A DNA stretch of 64,000 bases from positions 17,856,001-17,920,000 of the forward strand of contig OZ038526.1 in NCBI GenBank assembly GCA_964036665.1, read 5' to 3'. Position numbers and translations under genes: made by a program. This document shows positions 50,130 to 60,099 of this stretch, piece by piece; position 1 is the stretch's first letter, and the number at the start of each line of letters is the position of its first letter. This stretch comes from Gordius sp. MW1. Lineage: Eukaryota; Nematomorpha; Gordioida; Gordea; Gordiidae. A model generated the notes under the pieces. It made no database searches. It had not been told where the DNA came from and saw only the letters and a list, made by a program, of their open reading frames with translations.

Positions 50130-52590
50130 TTGCATTGTTCATTATATAATATTTAATTATTACCTTAAAAATAATATATCAAATTGTAGTAAAGGTCCCT
50201 GCCTTTTCTCATATATTTACATTAGGCATACCACAATATATTTCTCAAATCCATAGTGTATTTTTACTGCATGCCATTTAACTTTCACAATATACACTTG
50301 TATTCATAATAGCTTCCACTTCTGCATTGTTAAATAAGTGTTTACTAATTTGTTATTAGTTTTATACTTTAAATGGCCTCTTATAGTCATTTATATTATA
50401 TCATATAGTTGAAATTTTTAAAATTACTTTCAAATAAATTTTTATATCGATTAAATGTTGATAGACTTTTATGATCAGCTATGGATTAGTTTTTATCAAA
50501 ATTAATCTTGGTTTAAGACGTAAGTGTAATATGGAAAATCAGTATTTTGGACGCCTGGGCCTTAGCCCCCGGATGAGCTCGGTTTTTATACTCGTGCGCC
50601 TCTTATTAATTTTTCTGAGAAGCCACTAAATTTGCTAAGCACTTCTGAGGAGGGAGGATGACGAGCAGCTTATTTAGAGATTGGATGTAGGGAAAGCATG
50701 AATATTTTGGCCGAACAACCATTACAGTGAATTTATCGGCTAAACTCAAACCCTTGAACTCGCGTTTCAGGTCGTACGCGTCGTACATCAGCCATGTCGC
50801 GCGGCCCTTATAACTTACCTCATGTATTGATTTAGTGGCATTTTGAATAATTACCTCTGATGCATGAAAAATTAATTTTAACGGGATATTAATAAGGACC
50901 TATTATAGTGTAGTGTTGATTAAACACGGCCAAAGACAGTTAGTAGATGAAGGAAAGGGAGCGTTTAACTTTGTACTCGCAAAGTTTTCTTAAAGGTGCC
51001 GTTAAAATTGCATAGTAATATGTCCGCACTCATTTTATTTAACAAGTAAATTAATTATGCAGAATTTACGAAGTAAATAAATCAATATACTATCGATCGG
51101 ATAAGGTAAATATGGACGATGGCCGGAGATTAATCCGTACAACCAATAGGCTAGAATGGGTAACGTCTACGGGGAAAAGTAAGGTAACGGATTAAGGGAC
51201 GTTTTGCTCTTGTTAGATAATTGGCACTAAACCCACGTGTTCAAAAGATGAAAATAAACATATCCCCCCACAGGACTAACGTGTCCTGATTAGAAAAACA
51301 AATATCTCCTCCCACAGGTCTAACGTGTTCTAACGAACAAAAAAATAACTGATTTTTTCATGGTCAAATTCTCGCTATTTAAACCTTGTCGATGCACTTC
51401 TCAATTTGCATGAGGGATGCCGACCGTTCGCTGTACTGCCTCCGTGCTTTTTACATATTCGTCAGCTTCTAATTAGTGCCCATTTATTAACATAACTAAA
51501 TACATTACATTTTATTCACACACCCATTACTTTAAACACTATTCCCACCATTAGTTGGCCAGATACAACACGCTATCTCATTTGAATAGGCGCGTGAAAG
51601 TTAAGTGATTTAAGTACTTAATTAACCACAGCTACAACACATAGCAATAAAACGTAATAAAGGGCAAATTCTGTGTCATATATGTGCCTATATTATATGA
51701 TAAATATTAATAATTTGATGGATTTTCAAGTTATATAGGGAGGCAAAGCGAGATGCGAATAAAGCCGTCGCGATAGCGAGCAGTTTGCTTACTCAATGGT
51801 TAGCAAACTATCTTGATACGGCACGCTTTTATATTTGAAAGGAGAAGACAGGTTGTAATGACGGAATCTTTAAAGTCAATAACTTGAAGGGTGATACTTA
51901 ATTTAAGCCAATGAAAATAATTAATAAAGGTAAAGGAGATTATGAGGAAGTTAATAATGAAGCAATTTAATCCCTTTCCCTCAGGAAGAGAATGTCAGAA
52001 AGTATATGTTAAATGCCGAGAGGTATAACTCTGTTTATAAAAATAGCCCCTTAGGTTTTCATTAGTTATATTTTGGCGACCGAAATCAAGTAAATAACTT
52101 TATAAAAAGATTCTATGCCATAAAAAAATTAGTCAAAATAACGAACCATCATAATAAGCTGTCAATTTATTAATAGATCTTCTAATATTTTCTCTAAGTT
52201 GGTGAGTAAAAACGAAAGGGTTATACACCAGGTTAAGGTTTGGTCTAAGTCTATTTTTAAAAAACGACCAAAGGCGTTGGTCTGTTTTTCCGAGTCGACC
52301 TTTAGGCTTAATCGAAATTTGTAAAATAGACCAAAAGTTGAAGAGATTTTTCCAAAGCTGGTTATATAGCGCCTTTAAGTTTCGCATATATTACGCGAAG
52401 TTTATTTTTGTTACATTATAAATGAAAGTGTCGAAAATTTTTTCGAATTTTTCCTTCCCCGTGAGAAAATCCTGGCTACGCGCCTCGCCCCTCCCTGCCC
52501 TCCCTTGGCTACGCCCATGGCAAGCACATAAATTTTTTTGTCCGATGATAGGTGAATAAGATATTTAACATCAGTCACTAATTATTTTCA
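50130..52590. other. Intergenic stretch, little recognised
   Basis: Minus frame 50606-50830 reads TWLMYDAYDLKREFKGLSLA, similar in style to transposon Gag-like proteins (TW..YD..F pattern). MITE debris at 52250-52375 (TTTGGTCTAAG, AGTCGACCTTTAGG) and 52467-52519 (CCTGGCTACGCG, TTGGCTACGCCCATGG). Otherwise nothing is recognised. Confidence 0.4.
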
Positions 52591-52594
52591 CTTG

Positions 52595-53901
52595 TTAATT
52601 GCTATGCAATTTATGGGCTCACTTTCCATTTGTTTATGTCACGCATCGCCACTCTGTTTGTTTTTTAACTCGTCTATGGGTTCAAATCCCGGCGAGGGCA
52701 AATTTTTTTTTAAATTAATATATTGTTCTTGTTAATAACATTGATAATATGGCTTTTTGGCCGTCCGCTAACCAATGAAAAAAATGACCATTGGCCAAAT
52801 TGTGAATCGAATTATTTTGTTTTTTTAATTGCTATTTGGCTAACATTGATAATTACCCTGTGCCCCCCCCCTACAAGGGCCTATGCCTCTAATGATATGG
52901 ATCCCTGTCCCCCCCCCCTACAAAGGCCTATGCCTCTACTGATGTGGGTTCGAATCTCGGGCAAATTTTTTTAATTTTTTTTTAAAATTAATATTAATAT
53001 ATTGTTCTTGTTAATACAATTGATAATATGCTCTTTTACCGTGTCCTGGCTGACCAATGGAAAAAAATGATTATTGGCCAAAGTGTGAATCGGAATTTTT
53101 TTTTTCATTTTTTCGACTCCTATGTATTTATAGACCGTCTCTTGGTACTGACCAATAAAAAAAAATGACCATTGACCAAAGTGTGGTTGAAAAAGTTTCA
53201 ATTTAACACCTGTAAAAATTTTGAGATATACTTACGATACCTGTGACACTTTTAGAAGCGCAGTCGTAACAGGCAATAGCGGAGCCATTGCATGTCGCTG
53301 CTCATTGTGACATTTTGAGATGCGCGGTCGTAACAGGCAATGGCGGAGCTATTGCATATCCCTGCTCATTTTGTCGTAAGCCTATTATCAATTTTTTGAG
53401 CACCTGTAACTCTGTGCCCCTAGTTTCTCTAGCTGCAATCTTTGAAAATTAATTTTCTTGGCAGGACTTGTTTTCATATAAGATTTTGCATCGCATCAAA
53501 AACCTTCATACTAGATTTAATAACACAGCCTTGACTTAACATGAAATTCACATCAGACAAGCATCTTCAATTCATATCGCCGCAGTCGTAGCGATTTAAG
53601 AGGTGCAAATAGTACAATTTGTGATTTTATGCTTCAAATAGCTCAGGTCCATGGGTGCAAAATGATAATTGTTTGAAAATTTAGCCATAATTCTAATGAA
53701 TTTTAAAGAATTTTTTGGATCTAGCCCCTCCCTGCTTCTTCCTGGCAACGCCTCAATTTATGATAAATGTTTTCTTAAGTCTTGTCTTAATACTGGATTC
53801 AGATTCAAATCGCGCGAATTTATTATTGATTAAATATTAGATTTATTTTCATGGGTCAAACTCGATTGTTTTTATAAACCCATAAATTGCATAGCAATTA
53901 A
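52595..53901. mobile_element. TIR element, TTAATTGCTATGCAATTTAT family
   Basis: TTAATTGCTATGCAATTTAT-GGG at the left and CCCATAAATTGCATAGCAAT-TAA at the right are perfect 23-bp inverted repeats. Inside are B-box-like phrases GGGTTCAAATCCCGG (52679) and GGGTTCGAATCTCGG (52945), CCAAT/ATTGG hairpin units, and a direct duplication near 53246-53385. Non-coding. Related to 5222-7075. Confidence 0.75.
53246..53385 (+). repeat. Direct duplication, about 70 bp
   Basis: Two adjacent copies of GTCGTAACAGGCAATAGCGG and CTGCTCATT phrases. Confidence 0.75.
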
Positions 53902-53984
53902 TACTTACTCATTTAATGAAAACGAGTAATTGAAAACAAAAAGGGATAATTTGTCAAAGATGTAATATACTTGGTCAATACAAT

Positions 53985-54636
53985 CTTCTTTCTATGACTG
54001 TTTGTCACCTAGACTGGTGGTCAGTCCTTTCAGCATTCGTTTCCATTTGTTTCTATGTTTACATAGATCTTTCTTTATCTTGTGGACATTCATATCGTGT
54101 ATTTTATGAATCCAGGTAAGCTTGGATCTTCCTCTCCTTCTTTTTCCTGCGAAATATATCATCTCGATTTTCTTTCCGACGTAGCTATCGTCCCTTCTTC
54201 CGACATGGCCATACCATCTTAGTCTATTGTTAGAAGCTTTGTCGTAATAGATGTAGTACCCAGAATTCTTCTTATTTCTTCATTTCGCCTTTGTTCCTTT
54301 TTGCTTACTCCTAGCACCCATCTTAGCATTCTCATCTCCATGGTCGCAAGACGCTGCTCTTCTCTTTTACGTATAGCCCAGGATTCCGAGCTATACAGGA
54401 CTGTTAGCCGTATGATGGATTTATACCGTGCGCCTTTTAGTCTTCTCGGAGTGTTTTTGTCACATAGAACGCCTGTCAAGTCCGTCCACTTAAGCCACCC
54501 GGAATTTATCCTTGCTTGGATTTCTTTTTCCATTCCACTATCCGATTGAAGTGTTGATACTAAATATTTGAAGGAATCCACGCTTGTAAGTTGCCAATCG
54601 CCTAAAGTAAGGGATGCATTTAGCTGGTTTTCATCC
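53985..54636 (-). pseudogene. RTE-type LINE copy 3, 3' part
   Basis: Minus frame 54219-54581 reads MDSFKYLVSTLQSDSGMEKE and later SESWAIRKREEQRLATMEMR, the post-RT C-terminal segment of RTE elements. The copy is interrupted at 54636 by the LTR element and resumes at 59763. Confidence 0.85.
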
Positions 54637-54936
54637 TATCGTATCCGGAGATACGAAGATGAAGATATCTTCCCACACCCCCCCCCCCCCCCCCATCTCA
54701 TCTTATTCAAAAGTTAAGAGTTCAACACGCGGTACAACTCTTTTGATCTTACACGTTGTACACTCATAGCGTAGACCATTATTCTTTTACATTTAATTTC
54801 TAGTACGCGTATGTTATCCCCCCCCCTGATTATACGTGTTTGTTATTTGTATCAATACGCATCAGTGATTTAGATATACGCGTTATTATAATTTTTATAC
54901 TTTTTCCGTCTTAGGTTGAATAAAGTATGTAATAGA
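54637..54936 (+). repeat. 5' LTR part
   Basis: Close copy of 59322-59623, including a run of 17 C after CTTCCCACAC and a second C run near 54820. Diverges after GAATAAAGT. Confidence 0.75.
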
Positions 54937-55029
54937 GGACCCAAAAAAGTACTTTATATTGAGGCGGTGGAGACGTGTAATCTTGTTGTCCACCGCCGGG
55001 GCATCACCCAAATTATTCTGTAGATTTAT

Positions 55030-55325
55030 TTTAATTCCTTTAAATTCCCCCAATTAATTCCTAATAATTCTTCCTTCAAATATTTGTAAATCGTGTTCCG
55101 CCCGGAACATCTTTTTGTATTTATTCCGCGCCGCAGGAACCCGATATTTGGTGTCAGAAGTGGGATCTCAACCCACGCCCTCATTCGAGGAGACTGGTGT
55201 GGGTTCAGATCCCACTTCTGACACCAAATATCGGGTTCCTGCGGCGCGGAATAAATACAAAAAGATATATTTGAAGGAAGAATTATTAGGAATTAATTGG
55301 GGGAATTTAAAGAAATTATTGGATA
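55030..55325. repeat. Large inverted repeat containing LTR end and primer site
   Basis: Arms of roughly 130-145 bp (about 55032-55185 and 55198-55325) around a short loop. Each arm contains GCGCCGCAGGAACCCGATAT followed by TTGGTGTCAGAAGTGGGAT, a form typical of Ty3/gypsy LTR ends and tRNA primer sites, here head to head. The left arm has an extra block GTTCCGCCCGGAAC. Confidence 0.85.
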
Positions 55326-55954
55326 AAATTATTCGGATTAATTTGGAATTCAAATTGCCCCCCCCCCTTCTTTTGAATAGAATGGATAAAATTATTCGCA
55401 TAAAATTATTCCAGGAACATCCCGTTTGCCAAGAACAACCGTCACAGCGCAGGGATATTGGATAAAATTATTCCAGTAAAACAATCGAACCACTACGCCG
55501 GGATTAAAAAGCAATCGGACCACGTACTAAAACAATCGAACCAATCTATGATTCGGAAATATTGGGAGACGGAGGAAGAAAACAATTCCTTCGAACAATT
55601 GGCTACCAAATTTTAACCGCAAACATAATTCAGTGGAAATTCTAATGTGTCTGAGAACAGATGGCAGAATTCTTCGAACGAATGAAAATCCCGAAACTGA
55701 TTTAAATCAAAATATCAATTATGCATAATAACACTACCAACGACGGTCCCAAGTCCGTGTGAAAAAAGTGGAGGGTTGGCGTCAGGTCGGAAGCCGGCTG
55801 TAAAAAAGCAACTCCAAACAACATGGCAGCTTCAAATACGAACTCATACCTGAATGCTAGGGCGTCCTCCCTAAACGACGCGCATTGCATCATCCGCCCG
55901 TGCAATGTGAAAAGTATACAAGGGTTACCGCCTCTCTCACAACGAAGGCGGTTT

Positions 55955-56687
55955 AGTTGTCGAACGGACAAGAGTGGCCAGCTGGAATGTGGGCACGCTG
56001 ACGGGGAAGAGCATCGAGGTTGCGCAGATGCTAAAAAGGCGAAGGATACACATAGCGTGTCTACAAGAAACGCGGTGGCATGGAACAAAAGCCAGGGAGC
56101 TAGGAGATGGTTACAAGCTATACTACTCGGGTTCCCCATCACGGAAGAACGGGGTCGGTATAGTGCTTAGCGATTCCTTTAAGGACAAGGTAGTCGAAGT
56201 CAAACGATGCTCGGATAGATTGATGTGCATAAAGCTGGCGGATCAAGGCGGCCTTGTCAATGTTATTTGTGCGTATTCGCCCCTGGTTGGATGTTCCGCA
56301 AGTGAGAAGGACGAATTCTATGAGAAGCTCGAAAAAGAAATACACTACGTGAAGCCTGACGAGAATCTCATCATCGGAGCAGACTTTAATGGGCACGTTG
56401 GGAAAGAAAGGGGCGTGTACGAACGAAATCACGGCGGGCATGGCTATGGGGTGAAGAATAAAGAGGGAGAGAAGTTACTACAGATGACGCAAGCTTACGA
56501 TATGGCCATTGTGAATACCTTCTTTCAGAAGCGTACCGAACATTTAGCGACGTACAGCAGTGGGGATCACCTTACACAGGTCGACTACATCCTAGTGAAG
56601 CGCAAAAATTTGTGGCAAGTTAAAGATTGCAAGGTTATACCGGGGGAAGAAATCGCAAACAACATCGGCCAGTTGTCCTCGATATAG
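55955..56687 (+). pseudogene. RTE endonuclease region
   Basis: Reads RVASWNVGTLTGKSIEVAQM, LQETRWHG (catalytic Glu), then GADFNGHVGKE (Asp and Asn) and DYILVKRK; the SDR/H-type end of the fold lies at the frame break. This is the RTE-clade endonuclease often annotated in animals as craniofacial development protein 2-like. The frame moves by one near 56680. Confidence 0.88.
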
Positions 56688-57466
56688 CGAGAAAGATTTA
56701 TCCCGAAAGGAGAAAAGTCTACATGCCAAGGACAAAGTACGAAAAGCTTAAGGATGATTGTGCAAATGAAATGTTTCACGCTCGAGCAACTCCGCTCTTG
56801 AAGGTTGCGGGCTTGGGGGGCGACATTAACAAAAGGTGGGACACCGTTGCAAATGTTCTAAAGGAAACAGCCTTTCAAATCCTGGGACGAACTAAGGGCG
56901 GCAGAGCTCACAAGAGTGAACTATGGTGGTGGAATGACTCGATCAAAGAGGCTATAGAAAAAAAGAAGGCGTTGTACCTACGATGGTACAAAACGAAGAA
57001 AGGAGAAGACTACGTGGCATATCGTGAAGCGAAACGCAAAGCTTAGATAGCGGTTGCGATAGCGAAGAACGAGGCTTACACCGAGATGGCAAACAAGCTC
57101 GAAACCAAGGGCGGCGACATAGTCATGTTTAAACTCGCAAAGATTAGGGAGAAAAAAAGTCGAGATGTCGGGACACTGAAAGTCATTAAAAGCGAACAGG
57201 GACGAACGTTGTGCAAACCGAAGGAAGTCATCAAAAGATGGAAAGATTATTTCCAAAATATGATGAACAAAACGAATGATAGAAGACCGCTAGAGAGGGT
57301 GGAACCGAACTCGAACTTAATTTTACCATTGCAGGCTTATGAAGTAGGAGCGCAATTAACGAAGATGCGGAAAGGGAAAGCGCTAGGTCCTGATGATTTA
57401 CCGATCGAAGCTTGGCTTGGGTGCAAAGGAGAAGGAATCGATATAATGAATGACAGGCTTATTTAA
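56627..57466 (+). pseudogene. RTE linker and RT start
   Basis: Lys/Glu-rich linker between endonuclease and RT, interrupted by TAG 57044. The RT entry block MRKGKALGPDDLPIEAW (family form KAxGPDxIPxE) lies at about 57360-57415. The frame changes again near 57450. Confidence 0.85.
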
Positions 57467-58289
57467 CGCTATGCTGTATGAGAGTCGTATCCCTGACCAA
57501 TGGAGGGAAACTACGATCATACCCATATACAAAGGCAAAGGAGACGCGCAGGAATGTGGCAACTTTAGAGGTATCAAGTTGACCTGCCACTCACTAAAAC
57601 TACTAGAAAGGGTGCTAGTGAAAAGGCTCAATGACGAAGTTTGTCTCTCGCCCAATCAGTTTGGATTCGTGGCCGGTAAATTAACGATGGATCCAATCTT
57701 TGCGTTGAAGCAGACGATGGAAAAATATGGCGACATAAGAAAGAACTTACACATGGTCTTCATCGATTTAGAAAAGGCCTACGATACGGTTCCGAGAGAC
57801 TTAATATGGTGGTCCCTTAGAGCCAGAAATGTACCCGAAGGATATGTTCGACTTATCAAGGAAATGTATAATGGCGCGGTTGCATCTGTTAGGACTACCG
57901 TAGGAGAAACGAAACCCTTCCGAATAATGATTGGACTACATCAAGGGTCAGCGTTAAGCCCATTCTTGTTTAATCTAATTATGGATACAATAACAAAGGA
58001 CTTGCACAAGCCAGCCCCTTGGACTATGCTATATGCCGATGATATTGTCCTATGCGATGAAACAAGAGAAGGGGTTTTTCATCAGGCGAAAAAATGGTCA
58101 GAACGTTTTTCGGATTTCGGGTTAAAGGTCAGCGACAAGAAAACGGTTTACATGCAAACGATGGGCGGTAGTCCGCAAATGCACAAAAATGACGGTCCAA
58201 TGTACACGGAGGTTGATAAGTTCACATATCTTGGCTCGCTATTACATCAAGAGAGAGGATGTACCGCCGAAGTCCATTCTCGGATCTAA
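57450..58289 (+). pseudogene. RTE reverse transcriptase core
   Basis: Reads CGNFRGIKLTCHSLKLLERV, FVAGKLTMDPIF, MVFIDLEKAYDTVPRDLIW (first catalytic Asp), GLHQGSALSPFLFNLIMD and MLYADDIVLC (catalytic YADD). The core motifs are intact. It stops at TAA 58287 where the paralogues have Gln. Confidence 0.92.
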
Positions 58290-58325
58290 AAAGCATGGCT
58301 CAAGTGGCGCAGCCTCTCCAGTGTC

Positions 58326-58804
58326 ATGTGTAACAAAAAGATACCAATTTGGTTGAAAAGCAAGGCGTACAAAACCATAGTGCGACCGGTCTTGCTTTAC
58401 GGGAGCGAAACATGGGGTGTAACCACCGCGGAGGAGAAACTCTTGCAAGTCACGGAAATGAGAATGGTGCGATGGAGCTTAGGCTACACCAAGCTGGATC
58501 GCATGACGAACGAATCTTTGATGACAAAGATGGGTATACAAGCGACGAAGGACTTCTTAAGAGAAAATCGACTGCGGTGGTACGGCATGTATTACGAAGA
58601 GACGAGGACGATGTCACACGGCGAACGCTGGAGATGGACGTGCCTGGAAGAAGAGGAAGGGGCAGACCACGTGCCACCTGGAAACGACTGGTCGAAAAGG
58701 ATATGGACGTCAAACAGATGGAAATTGGCATGGCATGTACGCGACTCAGATGGAAGAGGCTGCTGAAAACTTACCCCACGTATGTGGGGTTTTCAACAAG
58801 ATAA
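58326..58804 (+). pseudogene. RTE C-terminal segment
   Basis: Reads VRPVLLYGSETWGVTTAEEK and MRMVRWSLGYTKLDRM in one frame, then GRRGRGRPRATWKRLVEKDM in another after a shift near 58590. The GRPxxxW motif is the usual RTE/BovB C-terminal feature. Confidence 0.88.
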
Positions 58805-59321
58805 AGAAGAAGAAGATCAATTATGCAGAATCATCCCTAACTAATTCTCAAGGCCTAAATTCTTAATGTGCCGCTAAAATATTATTGTAAGACAGAATTA
58901 TACACTTGATTTATTTACATATATTAATTATACGACGATTATATTGTTAACCAATATTAAAACAACCCCTCCCCCCCGCGGTTTTTTTGACTATTATTTG
59001 AGAGTCTGCGCGGCGCAAGAAAGAATAATTTTCAAAAATGGCAGTTTACAATCTATATTAATTATAAGTTTGGTTAAGGCTGTTGCTCGAGGAGTCACAG
59101 AGCTGGAAAAAAAAATCCGTTAGCCATGACGTTCCCTTTTTATCGCTGATTTACACATATATCAGTCGTGTGAGCAAAGGCCAGAGTTGGTATTCGATGC
59201 CAGATGTTTGAGACTTATAATGTTAATAACGCCGCCTTGATAGTTGCACTCAACAACACGGAACTCTTAGAACTCTAACGAAAATACATTAAGTCTTCGA
59301 CTTTTCAATAAAAGGGAAAGG

Positions 59322-59757
59322 TATCGTATCCGGAGATACGAAAATGAAGATATCTTCCCACACCCCCCCCCCCCCCCCATCTCATCTTATTCAAAAGTTA
59401 AGAGTTCAACACGCGGTACAACTCTTTTGATCTTACACGTTGTACACTCATAGCGTAGACCATTATTCTTTTACATTTTATTTCTAGTACGCGTATGTTA
59501 TCCCCCCCCCCCTGATTATACGTGTTTGTTATTTGTATCAATACGCATCAGTGATTTTGATAATTTTTATATCGTACATTATTATAATTTTTATACTTTT
59601 TCCGCCTTAGATTGAATAAAGTCCTGGTTTCCTCCTTCGGGCGTGAGTAGAATATCTGACACCAAATATCGCGTTCCTGCGGCGCAAGGAATAAATAAAA
59701 AAAGATGGGGGGGGGGTGTGGGAAGATATCTTCATCTTCGTATCTCCGGATACGATA
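59322..59757 (+). repeat. 3' LTR, 436 bp
   Basis: Starts TATCGTATCCGGAGATACG with CTTCCCACACCCC and ends with the reverse complement of these, so the LTR itself is a terminal inverted repeat structure. It also carries TGACACCAAATATCGCGTTC (59658) and an AATAAA motif. Confidence 0.75.
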
Positions 59758-59762
59758 CATCC

Positions 59763-59985
59763 GATTTAAACTTTGTCTTCATGTATTCTGTTTTCTTTCG
59801 ATTTACCCTGAGACCACTTTCTTCTATTGAATTTACCCATCTATTTGCAATATTAGCCAATTCTTGTTCACTTTTGGCACAGAGGATTATATCGTCTGCA
59901 AAGATCATTGCCCAAGGAGCTTCCTCGCTCATATCCTTGGTAATAATATCCATTATCATTATGAATAGGAAGGGATTTGAACAAT
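59763..59985 (-). pseudogene. RTE-type LINE copy 3, RT part
   Basis: Minus frame 59732-59959 reads MIFADDIILCAKSEQELANI, the catalytic block. Continues copy 3 from 54636 after the LTR insertion. Cut at about 59975 relative to the copy at 19040, as expected of 5'-truncated LINEs. Confidence 0.88.
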
Positions 59986-60099
59986 CACATTCATATATCT
60001 AACCTTACGAAACTTTTGCATCCTACGAATCCCCGTTATGCTATGCGTCGGAAATGTATGTGCTGTGAATTAGAAGTGCCCGTACGGCGATATTAAGAC

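Larger units (their letters stand above)
55726..58815 (+). mobile_element. Near full-length RTE-type LINE with 12-bp duplication
   Basis: Flanked by ATCAATTATGCA on both sides (55714-55725, 58816-58827). About 3.09 kb, ending in (AAG)n as RTE elements do. Codes an apurinic endonuclease followed by reverse transcriptase, spread over three frame changes and two stops, so it is no longer active. Inserted in the LTR element at 54637-59757. Confidence 0.9.
54637..59757 (+). mobile_element. LTR element with inverted-repeat LTR ends, inserted in RTE copy 3
   Basis: Bounded by TATCGTATCCGGAGATACG and its reverse complement CGTATCTCCGGATACGATA, with identical 5-bp flanks CATCC (54632-54636, 59758-59762). 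About 290 bp at the left (54637-54936) recur directly at 59322-59623, as in LTRs. The purine tract AATAAAAGGGAAAGG precedes 59322. Interior pieces (55480-55720, 58830-59320) match the interior of 41143-43128. No Gag or Pol of its own; the middle is an inserted RTE element. Confidence 0.75.

Noticed and set aside
55168-55465. Open frames on both strands (VSEVGSQPTP, mirrored)
   Set aside because: They arise from the palindromic LTR-end hairpin; the mirrored sequence is open in both directions.
55702-56142. 146-codon minus-strand frame over the RTE 5' end
   Set aside because: Antisense to the RTE endonuclease and without homology.
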